Positions 40,601-52,438 of a DNA stretch of 64,000 nt are shown piece after piece. The translations under genes were made by a program, and so were the position numbers. Source of the DNA: Paramacrobiotus metropolitanus (Eukaryota > Tardigrada > Eutardigrada > Parachela > Macrobiotidae); NCBI RefSeq assembly GCF_019649055.1, contig NW_026570240.1, positions 744,001 through 808,000 on the forward strand. Direction: 5' to 3'. The notes beneath the pieces were generated by a model that had not been told where the DNA came from, did not search any database, and saw nothing but the letters and a program-made list of their open reading frames with translations. How positions within the stretch are numbered: the first letter of the stretch is position 1; every line of letters starts with the position of its first letter.

Positions 40601-43600
40601 TACCGATCGTATGTGCAGTCGAAAGGAAGAGCAAGGGCGAAAAATTCCAAATTTTTGATGATGGTCGGCCTCGACGAGGTGGAACACTTTCGAAATAACA
40701 AGTTGCATGAATTCCAGCTGTTGGATGCAGTGATGAAAGATCACTGCGTAGATCGAAGCAGTCCCACTGAGGAGGATCGCAGTGATCATTTTTCCGATGA
40801 GAAGTATCCTCCCTATCGGCCTCCAGGGAGTAAGGCTTGTGTAACTTTGGGCAGTGCATTGAATTGTTTGCAAAGGTGAGTGGTACTTAATTGTTGACTG
40901 CTGGAGTAATGTGAGTCCGAAAACTATCATGGACCTTTTAGCAGAAATTACACTTCTTTCTTTTTATTCAGATATTGCAACTCACTGCCGAACGACAAGA
41001 TGACCACCTGTTTAGTGGTGCCAGATATTATTAAATTGGGGAGCGAGCGGTTCATCTGCAAACTGTATTTGCCTTTAAATGCGGCGATAGAAAAGGCAGT
41101 TGTGGTAAGAGTTGGAGACTGATTTTGTTTGTGATTCTGAAATCTGATTTTGCAAGACTACGCACTTTTTTACGGACACGTAATTTACTTAGGCTATTGG
41201 AAGAACTTTGTTTAATTGTTTCAGGGGCCAGAAATGGAAACCCCCGTTTTGGCCAAGAAGGCCGCGGCACTCGTTTGCTGTCAAATGCTTCACGAACGCG
41301 GTGAACTGAGCACTGAACATTTGCTGCCAAAGGACGACGAAGTTGAATGGAAGGATGCAATCGCCGCATTTGTAGGATATCGCGAGAAGGAACCAGTACC
41401 AATCGCGTCGGCTCAACCTGGTACTCGTCGTCGTTCGCAGTTTTACCAGAGAACTGTACGCATGAACTTAACAATTTTTAAAAAAAATTTTTTTACATTT
41501 CTTTAATTTTTTTAAGAACTTATAATTTTTTGCCTATATGGTCATCTTAATCGCCGCATATTTACAGGTGCCCTCCAGTCTGAACGCATCCACTCCTACC
41601 GTTGGAGGGATGTTTTTACATCAGATTCTTTGGAAGAAAACTGGAAGAATTGCGGCAAGTATGGACACGATTGCGGACCTCAGTATGGTAAAGAATTTGT
41701 CCATGGCTGGCACGACCACTGGATGGTCATGGACGCTAATACATATCGGGATGCCGTGGTCGTGACATCCTATAAACCGGAAGACCCGTCAAGGCGTTAT
41801 TATGTCATGGATGTTCCAGCAGGATATACGCCGACGAACTACATTGTAAAGGAGAACAACAACGTAGTGCAGCATATGATGGGAAAATACGGATACTCTA
41901 TACAACATCCACATTCCCCCTTGCTCCATGTTCGTCACCTCTCAAAAAGGTAACTACATGTACTGAGATTGCTAAATTTACTAGATAGCATTGGCGTTAT
42001 ATTGGACTTATTATTTCGGGATTTGTAACTGTGATTTTTAGACTGAGCTTTACACCTAAACCTTCGGATGTGAAAACCGCCCCGAAGAAAGATATTCATC
42101 TGCCAATGGAGTTTTGCCATGTTTTGCCAGTTTCCGTTCAATGGCATCAATCTTTTCGGATCCTTCCTTACGTTTTGTATCGCTTGCGCACCATGCATAA
42201 TGTTTTCGATCTGTACCAAGAGGTCGGAATGGCCTTGTGGGGCAGCGTTTGTCCTCCGGAACGTTGGAAACCACTTGTCTATGATCCGAAGTATCACGAT
42301 GTATATGTGCGGCCACCACCACGCCCCACATCATCGGATTCGCTTTCATCTTTAACTGGATCGAGTGACTCAGAAAACTCGCCTGCTGAAGAACACGGTA
42401 TATTTTATGACAAGTTCAAGCAGCAGATGTACTATAGAAACCGGGAATGGAAAAAGAATCAGTTGGCTAAGCGCAGTCCATCGACACAACCGGTATTTTC
42501 TTTTACTTCATTTGCCATGCCGGACCGAAGTGCTGTGGCAAATGGATCTTTAAGCGACTGGGTCGCACCGCCGCAAGCTTTTGACCATGAATTTTCTAGC
42601 ACTGCAAGGACATCGTTGCCGGAAGTAACATCATTTGTCAAAGCAGTGACGACTGCATTTGCTGGCGATTGTTTCAATATGGAGCGCATGGAGACGATCG
42701 GGGATGCATTCCTTAAAATGACCACTTGTTTGTACTTGTTTATGGAATACCCAAAATATCACGAAGGTCGCTTGACAGAGATCAAAGGAATTCAAGTCTC
42801 CAACTACAATCTATACCGATTGGGGAAGCTGAAGAATCTGCAAAGTTATATTGTGAACTTGAACGTTTTGGCTGATGCAAAACGCTTTTATTTACCTCCG
42901 GGCTTTGTCCCTTTGGATCGTTTGCAAGAGCCTAACCGTTACGATCTACCTTTACGCGATAAAAGTTTGGCTGATGTTGTGGAAGCTCTCATCGGGATGA
43001 TGCTTCTGGAGGTAAATGCTTATTACGCCCAGCGCTTTATGGAATGGATGGGATTGAAAGCAATTCATTCACGCGGAAAGATTGGTAGTGGGCAGATTGA
43101 TAAAGGATTTAGCTCTTTGCGAAGGGCTGAAGACGATCCGCTCTTCAGGGAGCTTTCTACACTTGTAGCTCCATTTGGAGACTTCGAAAAACGGATTGGA
43201 TATATGTAAGTTGCAGTAAATACATCTGCACACTTTGAATAAAGTGTTTTATTTATACCAAAGGAATTTATGCTGCATGTTATAATTATTGAAGTTATAA
43301 CACATGCATTAGTGCATTAGTATTAGCACAACTTGTTACAAGCGTTATCTTTTGAAGTGGCTTTTCTTTGTAGATTTCGGGATAAATCTTATTTGCTCCA
43401 AGCGTTTTCGCATAATTCATATAACCGAAATCAACTGACCGATTGCTACCAGCGTTTAGAATTCTTGGGCGATTCAATTCTGGACTACCTAGTAACTCGG
43501 CACATATACGAAGCAGACAAGACCTTAAATCCGGGAAAATTGACGGATTTGCGCATGGCTTTGGTTAACAACAAGACATTTGCGAAGCTGGCTGTCAAGT

Positions 43601-44460
43601 ACGGATATCATCACTGCATCCGATATCATGCTCCGAAAATTTTTTCATTTGATTTCTCGCTTTGCCGAAGAAGTGAAGAAGGCGGATCCCGATGTGGAAG
43701 TTTTGAAAGCTAGTGATGTGGTATGCGGTTGTTCATCGAGTCATGAGGACTTGTTATATTTGTGATGCAATAAGCTTAATAATTAATTTATCCATTTGAA
43801 TGGACTGGAAAAATTCGGCTTAATTTGTAGTTTTATTTAGATTTTTCCTAACCTCTATTTCGAATGTATTGTATTTGTAGCATTTGCATTTTGCAGTATG
43901 CTGGATTTGACGACGATGAAGAGGAAGCGCACACTGATATCTATGAAGCTGCAGAAACGCCAAAAGTTTTAGGGGATATCTTTGAATCTGTAGCGGGAGC
44001 AATATTCTTGGATAGTGGACTTTCCTTGGATGCGGTTTGGAAAGTGTATTATAACCTCATGCGCAAGCGAATCGGTAACATAACTTGCAGTTTTTCTTTT
44101 ATTTTAATTTTTGTCATCCAATACGTGAAGAGTATTACTTTCTTATTTTTATGGTATAGATTTCTGTCTGAAGCATTGTCCAAAAAATTCGGTTCGGGTG
44201 CTGTTGGAATACGAGCCCAACAATGTTCGCTTTTCGTAAGAAATCTTGCTTTGTTTTATAAAACTTGGTTTACACTTTACAGCTTCTCGCCCTCATGTTT
44301 CAGATTGCAGCTCACCGATAAGGGCAAAGTGGTTGCGACGGTGGAAGTCACCGATAAGGGAGTCTTTCGTGGACAAGGGAACAACAGTCGCGCTGCCAAG
44401 TGCAATGCAGCCATCGAGGCTTTGCGCGCTTTGTATCCCGAATCTCTGCCGTGTGATTGA
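37604..44460 (+). CDS. Dicer: Dicer, double-stranded-RNA endoribonuclease
   Basis: Cuts double-stranded RNA or pre-miRNA into small RNAs in the cytoplasm; about 1472 aa once one extra base is discounted. Exons: 37604-37654, 37869-37923, 38026-38133, 38203-38262, 38334-38459, 38634-38935, 39135-39362, 39525-39765, 39834-39986, 40164-40308, 40582-40875, 40972-41104, 41225-41455, 41579-41949, 42042-43205, 43374-43720, 43897-44074, 44160-44235, 44304-44460. Domains: helicase with Walker A GTGTGKT (about 33-39), DECH (about 144) and motif VI QSKGRARA (about 499); Dicer-dimer domain (about 575-680); platform-PAZ (to about 880, with SPLLHVRHLSKRLSF); RNase IIIa (ERMETIGD about 1045, DVVEAL about 1143); RNase IIIb (QRLEFLGD about 1249, GDIFESVAGAIFLD about 1362); C-terminal dsRBD. 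All acidic catalytic residues of both RNase domains are visible. In exon 16 the frame must drop one T in the T6 run at 43640-43645. The exon 9 donor (GTTCAG at 39987) is weak but restores phase. dcr-1 versus dcr-2 type not determined. Confidence 0.93.
40051..40140. repeat. Minisatellite in a Dicer intron
   Basis: About nine imperfect copies of ACTGG followed by T runs of variable length fill most of the 40.0-40.16 kb intron and form a T-rich tract before the acceptor. Copy number probably varies between individuals. Confidence 0.8.
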
Positions 44461-44842
44461 TTTGGCGCTCAAAATTTTTAGTGATCGAAGACGTTCCTTG
44501 GCGTACTTATTGTGGTGCGTTGGATTGGTGATGTCAGCCAGCGGTGCTTTCGTATGGTTACGTAATTTTGATTACATACGACGCGTTTATTTTGTTCTTT
44601 TGGAAAAATTTTTTATTTTCGCCTCGGATTTAATTTTTACTGTATTTAAACATTACTTATATTTGTTGCAGTTGTATACCAAATATTTGAGGATGGATTT
44701 TACGTTCTGATTACAAAGTGAAAGTGAATTAAAGTGAATTGATTCCTGAATTCCTGTCAGTTTTATAGACTCCCGTGCAACTGCACACATCATTTAACGG
44801 GGCCTTTAATATGTAATAATGTAAAGAATGTACACACAGTTC

Positions 44843-44885
44843 AAACACACTATAACACAGTGTGTTACTGTGTTATAGTGTGTTT
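44843..44885. repeat. Perfect 19-bp hairpin downstream of Dicer
   Basis: Arms 44843-44861 and 44867-44885 are exact reverse complements around a 5-nt loop, 383 bp past Dicer's stop and 215 bp before the GPATCH3 start. It could lie in Dicer's 3' UTR or in the spacer. Confidence 0.8.
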
Positions 44886-45099
44886 ACAAATTTACGTACA
44901 AATTTACAAAGTACAAATTTACGATTGAAAGAAAGTGTGACTGCCTATTCCTATACTTAAATTATCAGTGTTCATCAGATTTCATAAGAAGGAAATTTTA
45001 CCGTTTGTTGACTTTCGCAGTAAAATCTAAAGGGATTTTGTGGAACTAAATCGCTTGCCATGGAAGAGTTTTGCTGTGAGGTGACTGAGTTATTAACTT

Positions 45100-47163
45100 A
45101 TGTGTAGTTTCACCGAGTATGTTATGGCTGACGAGCACAAGATCGTTGTTGTCCGCAATATTCCTGCAGTCTTTCATTCCAGTGATCTGCGCTCTTATTT
45201 TTCCACATTGATTGAAACAGAATGCTTTGCCTGTTTTCATTATCGTCATCGGCCAGAAGTGCTAGCGGAGAGTAGCAAACCCGAGCAGAAGGAATCTCAA
45301 CAGAATTCTTCCAGTTCAGCACCCGACCATACCAGATGTTGCTTTGTCAAAGTTAAGTCCGCAAATCTGAGAGAATTCCTCTTGTATAACGGAAGGCACT
45401 GGACAGACGAAAAAGGTAGCCTTCTGCCGTCGAGATGCCACATTATTGTTATGAAGCTGCCCGGGGATAAAACCAGCCCTCAGATGGTGCTTCATCAGCG
45501 TCACCCTCCTTACCATATCTCACGCGCCACGAGCGAAGGATGGAGCGGCGTTATCATCTCCATCACCAGAACCTGCAGGAGTCAGATGTGCAGAGTCTCA
45601 TTGAAATGAACCCACCAGCCCTGATGCCACAGGGCAACGTGGGCACGCCAACAAAATTCTTTCTGGCTTTAATTCAGAAATGCCAGATGCCATCATCGCT
45701 GATTAAGAGTTTGGGCTTGCGTTTTCCCAAGGGCCGACGAAACAGAAAGTACGGTCAGGTTCCTATGAATTACGGGACGGATGACAGAATCGCTCGGGAC
45801 CATGCACCAACGAGCGATTCAGAGGAAGATATTGCGCCATTTGAGTGCCATCAAACTGGGAGCCGTGGAAAAGATGATGATGATGTGCCTGTCGAGGATC
45901 GAGCAGACGCGGACAACGATGAGTGCGAAGAATGGGAAAGACACGAAGCCTTTGGTGAGGACGTTACGACGCATGAACGGAATAAAGAAAGACTTTTTGA
46001 GGATGAGCAAGAGGTAAGTTCTGCAACCAAGAGAAGGCCAAGCAGTATCAGGACTTCAAGAGAATGCAGAATTAAAAGCTGTTTTTGGGACTGCTGCTTG
46101 GTATTTATCATTTACGTAGATGTATTACCAAATATTCCACTCTTCTCTGTAGCACTCAAATTTTACCTTTAGTTCTTTTTTAAAAAGGACATAGGTACAC
46201 AAAATTATACGGTTCACTTAACGATAAATTGCAGTAAAGTGTGGCTTTGCTATGCACTGTTGACTTATTTGCTAGAAATACAACGCTCGACTGCACTGTT
46301 GACTGATTTGCTTTTAACGAATTTAAGTAAGAACTTTAGAAACGGTATAGTGTACTTACCATCAGTATAAAATAATATGATTATGACTGTCAGGCTGCGT
46401 TTGTTATTTAATTCATGTATGTATAGTACAGAACTGCAGATATTGCAGTATAACAGATACGAGTTGGCTGTTAGGCTGTTACACATTTATGGGTAACAGA
46501 GTACAGATATGTAACAGTAATTTTACTTGTAACAGGTTGTATGGGAAAAAGGCGGTCCGGGCATTGTCTGGAATATGGATGCTAATTTCTGGAAGGAACA
46601 AGACGGTGGTAGTGATCTGGATGAAGCGACGGATGATTGGGACGTTGACATGTCGATGTACTACGAGGACGATGCGGATCGCCCTGGCGACAAAGATGCT
46701 CGTGACTTCATGCAGATCCGTCGCGAACGCCAGATGCGGAATGGCTCAGCGCCTTCTCTCTTCAGGAGGAGTCGGTCAATCAGTCCTTCAAATAATTTCG
46801 TGCAATGTAAAATAGGAGGATTTGAGAAACACACAAAGGGTTTTGGGAGAAAAATCATGGAGCGAAGCGGTTGGAAGGAAGGGCGTGGACTTGGGAAATG
46901 GCGAGAAGGTATGGCGGATGCACTGGCGAGCGAAGGTCAGCAAGCATGGTCGAAGAAAAGGAGTTGGTTACCTGGGTCCCGCACTGAATCGGAAGCCAGT
47001 GAAACGGTTGGATCGAGAAATGACAGCTATTAGCAAAAGTGCTGTTCTGGAAGCGGGACAAAACGGCGTGAGGATTACGACGCGGTATGACAGCCACGAT
47101 GAAGGCGATTCGCTTAAGCGCCGGGTTGCCGCCACCAATCTCAAGTACAGAGCCAAGCAGTAA
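45100..47163 (+). CDS. GPATCH3: G-patch domain protein 3
   Basis: Nuclear/cytoplasmic G-patch protein; G-patch modules activate DEAH-box RNA helicases, and vertebrate GPATCH3 is linked to RIG-I-like receptor signalling. Two exons: 45100-46013 and 46536-47163. Match to the family is close end to end: LRSYFSTLIETECFACFHYR at the N-terminus, then MNPPALMPQGNVGTP, EEWERHEAFGEDVT, VWEKGGPGIVWNMDANFW, DDWDVDMSMYY, GDKDARD, and the G-patch GGFEKHTKGFGRKIMERSGW. The start may be 45100 or the second in-frame ATG at 45124; the shorter resembles homologues more. Two frame breaks are needed: one base lacking between about 45471 and 45500 (after KLPGDKTSP), and one extra A in AAAA at 46956-46959, after which KKGVGYLGP continues. 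Either these are assembly indels or the gene is damaged; the protein sequence beyond each break remains well conserved. Confidence 0.85.
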
Positions 47164-47344
47164 CTCTTTTTCTCTTAAAAATAGCTATCTGCTAAAATGC
47201 AGTGGTATTGCTTGTACATAGTAAGTTAACTTTGTAGGTTGCTTTTCAGATATTTATATTATTTGGTATATACTGCCATATGGTTTGCCCGTAGATGTTT
47301 ATTTCAGGTGATAGCATGCGCTGCTTAGATATTTATGTTTAGTT

Positions 47345-47350
47345 TTTATT
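47345..47350 (-). terminator. Candidate poly(A) signal of the EMI gene
   Basis: AATAAA on the - strand about 120 bp past the EMI gene's stop, inside the presumed 3' UTR of GPATCH3. Confidence 0.4.
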
Positions 47351-47467
47351 TATTTCTGTCCCTTGATGTTCCCGGTGCTTCCTTTCTGCCGTCCGATTGT
47401 TAGCGTTTTTATGAAGTTACTGTACTTTTGTGTCTCAAACGAATTTTGATAACGTGCTCAGTATTTA

Positions 47468-48806
47468 TCATGATGAATAAATAGAAAATTGTAATTTTTC
47501 ATGTGCATTTCGTTGAGATATGCTGCTGGTATTAGGAGCCAGCGTAGTCACAAATATTGGCTTCACAGTACTGGATGCCGATTCGGTGACCTTTGATCGG
47601 TCCACAACCTCCTTCGGAGCCATTCTTTGGAATGCGCTTTGGGCGTCATCATCTTCCGCGTCTTCCACCGACTGTGGTTGATCAGTATCAAGAGCTTTTA
47701 GAAACAGAGCTTGTGATCTGAAAAAATTTAAAGCGGATTTTGAGATTAAGGCTGGATCTTCCTGCATCAAACAGTTACAGTACTTTACAGTACTTCTACT
47801 TGTTAGCAGGGAAAACTAATCACAAGACAAAAGACAACAAGTCGGCTTACTTCGCTGAATCTTTCAGCATCTGCTGAAAATAACTGGAAAACTGCTTTTC
47901 GTCGCTCAAACTACTTTTAATGCTGTCTGCTCTTTCGGTTTCCGGTGGTACTACAGCGTGTGGTGTGGATTCATTATCGCTAGTAGAGCTGTTTTCCTTA
48001 TTGTCAGAGGAACACGTGTGATTGTGCAAGGCAAAGCCTGCACAGCAAGCATAGGTAATCAAGACATTTTCGGTGGCCGTGGCATTCACAGATTTTCTGG
48101 AAAAAATAGAGAGACATTGTTTTATTTATTCTAATTTATTCCGCATAACTTATCGGTTCTGCACTAAATGAAAGCTGCTGCGGAAGTACGTAATAATCAT
48201 GTGCTTACTTAATTTTTTTACCTATTCCGCACACGCTACACGGTAGCGTGAATAAAATAGATATATTAGGCTGGGTGCTTTACAATTAATATACAATATT
48301 ATGGTACTTACACGGTCCGGCAGATCCGTATCGTCTTGTCTTCTCGACAGACTGTAAAGACGCTTCGATCCAGTCGGCCTTTTAGTAAACCACCGTCAAT
48401 GTTAACAGAATCATTGCTGGGAGCGTCGGACACTGTGGCGGTCCGGCTAAGACAGACGTGTGGTCCATTCCACCATCCCGTTTCCTTGTCTGGATGTATG
48501 TCGCCTTCGGCGGCGTGAACAGATGGACTGGTGGCGTTACTCTCCGCAGACGAGTCAAAATCCTGAAAGTTGCACATAACACAGAGATTAATAAGTAATT
48601 ACTGGAGTTTCCTGTGACGTTACAGCTTAGTCGCTGCTAATATAATATTAACAAGTATTACGTACTCTTAATAATCTATGCAAACTTTCAGTAAGTTCTT
48701 GAGATGCTGACAAGCTGCGTACATGTGGTACGCGGTCGGTAGTGCTTTCTGTAACTAAACAGGTGCAACACGATATAGTCAGCAGGATTACTTTCGTCGA
48801 CAACAT
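47468..48806 (-). CDS. Secreted EMI-domain protein
   Basis: A predicted extracellular protein of 295 aa. Exons in transcript order: 48806-48666, 48562-48312, 48096-47851, 47717-47468; phases agree. Exon 1 starts MLSTKVILLTISCCTCLV, a signal peptide. Exons 2-3 hold one EMI module at about residues 75-150: GPHVCLSRT, VFTVCREDKTIRICRT and LITYACCAGFALHNHTC. This matches the spacing in periostin/TGFBI (GPNVC ... C ... C ... YeCCPGY ... C). EMI modules mediate protein-protein contacts in extracellular matrix. The rest is Ser/Thr/Asp/Glu-rich with several N-glycosylation sequons. No fasciclin domains follow, unlike TGFBI or periostin, and there is no transmembrane segment. Its 3' end converges on GPATCH3. 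Confidence 0.7.
47476..47481 (+). terminator. Candidate poly(A) signal of GPATCH3
   Basis: AATAAA 313 bp after GPATCH3's stop and over the last codons of the convergent EMI gene. With the EMI signal at 47345-47350 this implies roughly 150-170 bp of overlapping, complementary mRNA 3' ends. Confidence 0.45.
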
Positions 48807-50061
48807 TTTGGTACCGAGGCATATCAAGCAGTCGATGTAATAACTGGATTTTCGGTGACCGCAGGTACAAATATTGCTTAGTTTAAGGAAATAACTCTTC
48901 GCTGACAGCTAACGTCGCTGGGCGTAACCTTTCTGGAAAAACAATCTTAATCACTTAGAATGTTCTTGCTTCATTGCGTGTGGTGTAATCTTAAAGGCAG
49001 AGCAAACGTCGCGTTGCAGTCTGATTACGTCCATTGTAAGAGCGCAAAAATGTCCAGCAGTAGCAATTACCATCTTATGTAACGCGCGGGTTCGGCATAC
49101 CAATAATCGGCGCGCTAATGTTGCGGCCTGACCAGAACATTAAACTGGCGAAAGTATTTTTTGATTTCGTGAATTGAGACACCTGTTTACATTGTATTGC
49201 GTACGGCATTAGCGCGTAGATCTGCTGATTATATACGGCTTTACCGCAAACGTAGAGTAGGTGTTAATTTCCTTGCACACCAAAAAAGAAAACCTGTCCC
49301 AAAAGGTATCATAAACGCATAGAACTGCTTTGTACAAATTTATGGGATGTAATGCAATGCCCATCAATCAAAATGACACCGCACTCCACGTGTACTGTTA
49401 AACATTGCACACTTACACGTAAATATAAACATAATTATTACAAATTTTGTTTTAGCAAGCAGATTAATATTATTTGCGAAAATTAGCCCACTTTCTTCTG
49501 TGTTTATTGGACCAAGTTAAATAAAAAAAATATAAAAACAATTTGATAATGCATTTTATTTGCAAAAAGAATTATGGATGTGCAGTGTGCAATAACAATT
49601 TAAGTAAGGCAAAAACAAAGAAACTGCGTATCCCCCAACAGAATCAACAGTCACATTGCCAACAAACATCCATTAAGGATAAACCGTTGCTTCGATTATT
49701 GTGGTGAATTTTGTGTGGTACACATTCAGACATGCGCATTACTCCCTTTTGTATAAGCCCTGTTTCCGTCAGGTCATGCACAAGAAGAATGCGCGGAAAC
49801 CTGGCCCGGAACCAACTTGCGGCGGTGGGCGATCCTGTTGCTGTGTTAATTACTACTTGCAACAAACAGAAAAAACGCTGTAATAAACTCACGCATGATC
49901 AACAAATTGGAGTAATTCCAATAACAAAGGGAAAGCAATGGATACATATATAAAGTGTAAAACGGTCCATCGGTTTGTGTCATAATCTGTTATTTCATTT
50001 GCTTGGACATTCGCGACCTTGGCTGCACCGCACCGGTTGGAATACGTGTTACATAACCAAA
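48807..50061. other. Divergent promoter region, no gene seen
   Basis: This lies between the EMI gene (-) and the low-complexity secreted-protein gene (+). Open frames near 49.6-50.1 kb are short, overlapping and unassigned. Confidence 0.45.
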
Positions 50062-51628
50062 ATGCATAAAACGCCACTCTTACTTTTCGTTCTGCTTGGT
50101 GAGTGCCTCATCGTTTAATACTAAGTCTTCATATTTACATTTGGATCGAGCTTACGATTAGACGTTCAATAGTGAATCAATACAGTAATCATAAATCATG
50201 GTCAATATTATAAAAGCGCTTTCTTCTGGAAGATTCGCATTCGTTCTTTAAGTGGAAGAATCATGCACAATCCATAATTACTTTGCGCTAACATTGTAAG
50301 GCTTTATATGAGATAACAACCCGGTTACAGTGAAGCTGAAATTAACTGTTTTTTAAGGACTGGAAATAGTTTATAAAAATACAGATAAAATTATTCATTT
50401 TTAAAATAAATTAAAAGCGCTATCTGGTGCTACCGATTGCACTTTGTAAGTGCAACCAAGAAAACCAGAGCAATTAAGTAGTGAATTAACAGAGAAAAGA
50501 AATATTGTTTTTAGCTATTGTTTCCTAAAAAAGCCGTAATCAATCACCGCTGTAAACCCAATGTTTTCGTGCAGCATTATCGCAAGGCCTTGCCGCGCCA
50601 ACGCAAGACACTTCCGGCGATGACGCTGCTGACGGCTCAACTAGTCAAGCACCAGAAGCTCAGCCGTCGGATGCGGCCGCGGTCCAGCCCACGCCAGAAC
50701 CGGCAGCTGCCAGTGGACCACAGAATGTTCAAAGTGCTGCCCAGTCGCAAAGTGCTAGTGCGGCCGCCGACAACTCCAAATTAGATGATTCGCAAGCTCA
50801 ACCGGAAGCCGCGAACCAAACCAGTGAAACGCCTGAGCCGGCTCAAAGGTCAACTGCTGGCGACGTACAAAACCCTCTGGTGGGCCAGCCCGACAGACCG
50901 GGTTCCATTCCGTTCAAGCGACCGGATTCCGGTTCGATCAGCCTCGAGCAACCTGACCACATCGCGGAGTACATCCAACAGATTCGGAAGCCGAGTCTGC
51001 GAATCACAATCGATTCTGTTAACGAGGGCGTCAAAAAGAAGAACAAGAACTCCTTCCAGGATGACAACATCAAAATCAAAAAGATGAACAAAACCGTTTC
51101 GACCCGCAATGGTCAGGTGCAGACCTTCGAAGGGCCAGGTTTCAACATGCGAACGGCGGTTCTGACCGAAAACAACGACGATAAGTCCAAGAGTAAGGTG
51201 GTCACCAAAACCGAAACCGAGCGCAACTTCACGCGCAACCGTGACCGTCTGACACAGTTTGTGGGTACGCTCAATACCGACGAATTCTCTTCCGGGCATT
51301 GTTAACTGACCACGCTAATCGCGGGGTCAGTGGCAGTGTGCGTCAGACGGTGGACGGCAACCGCGAGACGCATCTGAAGAAACAGAGTCGCAACAGTTTA
51401 ACACGCGGCAGTTTCCTGAAGGCGGCTAATTTGTCCATTAAGGCTAGGTACCAGTCCGATTCGTTTAGCAATCGCGAGCACCAGGTGTCCGATCTGATTT
51501 TGGGGGGCGCTTCGGGCTTCGGTGATTCGTCGTCGGATGACTCACAAGACCAGGCACCGGCGGCTGCTTCGGGATCGGCGTCTGCCGGATCCGCGTCAGC
51601 CGAATCGGACGACCAGCAAGATGACTAA
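50062..51628 (+). CDS. Secreted low-complexity Ala/Gln/Ser/Pro-rich protein
   Basis: Exon 1, 50062-50098, and exon 2, from 50575, join in phase to give MHKTPLLLFVLLALSQGLAA, a clear signal peptide. The mature N-terminal third is Ala/Gln/Pro/Ser-rich and acidic; a polar, Lys/Asn/Thr-rich middle follows (IRKPSLRITIDSV, then KTETERNFTRNRDRLTQF). The first frame ends at TAA 51303-51305. An adjacent frame then stays open to TAA at 51626-51628 with the same codon style and an Ala/Ser/Gly/Asp tail (AAASGSASAGSASAES). One base seems to be missing near 51290-51300; otherwise the protein ends at about 255 aa. Codons are visibly richer in G/C at third positions than neighbouring genes, which can go with strong expression. 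No domain recognised; structural roles (cuticle, egg coat, silk-like) are guesses. Confidence 0.65.
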
Positions 51629-52438
51629 TTCAATGAATCAACGGGCTGCGTTGGAAATGTCTTTTACTGAAGTAGCAAGATCACTAATTCTATGCTGGCT
51701 TATTCTATGCTTTTTGTGCAATTTTTCGCATATTAACAAATTAAAAAGTACGTGACAAAGTGCATTTCTATCGTGATTGATATGCCAAACCACCGCAGTT
51801 TGTTACAATTAATCGTTTGTACCAAGTACCAACCGGAACAATGTCAATAGTCATCTGAAACATTAATTGTCATCAGCGTTCTACAGAAACGACCACGCGC
51901 GCCGAAATTCGAGTGAAAGACCGAATTATGGCGCATGCATTCATAAATTCCCGAATTAGCACAAAACATTATATGAATACCAGTTAAACCTTTACTGACT
52001 CAAGCAGTGTTTTGAAGCCTGCTTCACAAGTTCTCACGTAAATCGTACATTGTATGAACAATCCTTGTATTTTGCGCAACTTGGGGTATGCGGGTACCAT
52101 GTTATTACGAAAGTTGACCTTACTGTACTTGTAGTAAGTTGTATCACATATAAGACTGTAAGTGCAAGCGTGATGAATGGATTGCAGACATGAACAACCA
52201 GTATCAAAAGGGTTTATTAAAAGTAAAACGTCAAATGTCAAAGACAAGAGTATAAAGCAATGACAGTATCCAAGATAAGATGTCGCACAAGTTATTAAAG
52301 AATGTTTCTAACAAACCAGAGCCAGTCATACAGGTGGACAGGACGAGCAGTTGCACAATAAAAGCAAAATAAAAATATTTGTATTAAAAGCTTGTGTGAA
52401 AACACAACGAAAGTATGATATCGGTGGATTACTGTTCG
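51629..52438. other. Convergent spacer
   Basis: 3' ends of the secreted-protein gene (+) and the C1orf74-like gene (-). No further gene seen. Confidence 0.4.

Noticed and set aside
41538-41765. Open frame at the start of Dicer's PAZ region
   Set aside because: It is out of frame with the conserved platform-PAZ sequence; using the acceptor at 41578 keeps Dicer in frame.
45416-45497. Intron to explain the first GPATCH3 frame break
   Set aside because: It would remove conserved GSLLPSRCHII sequence; very short GT-AG options (about 29 nt) are implausibly small.
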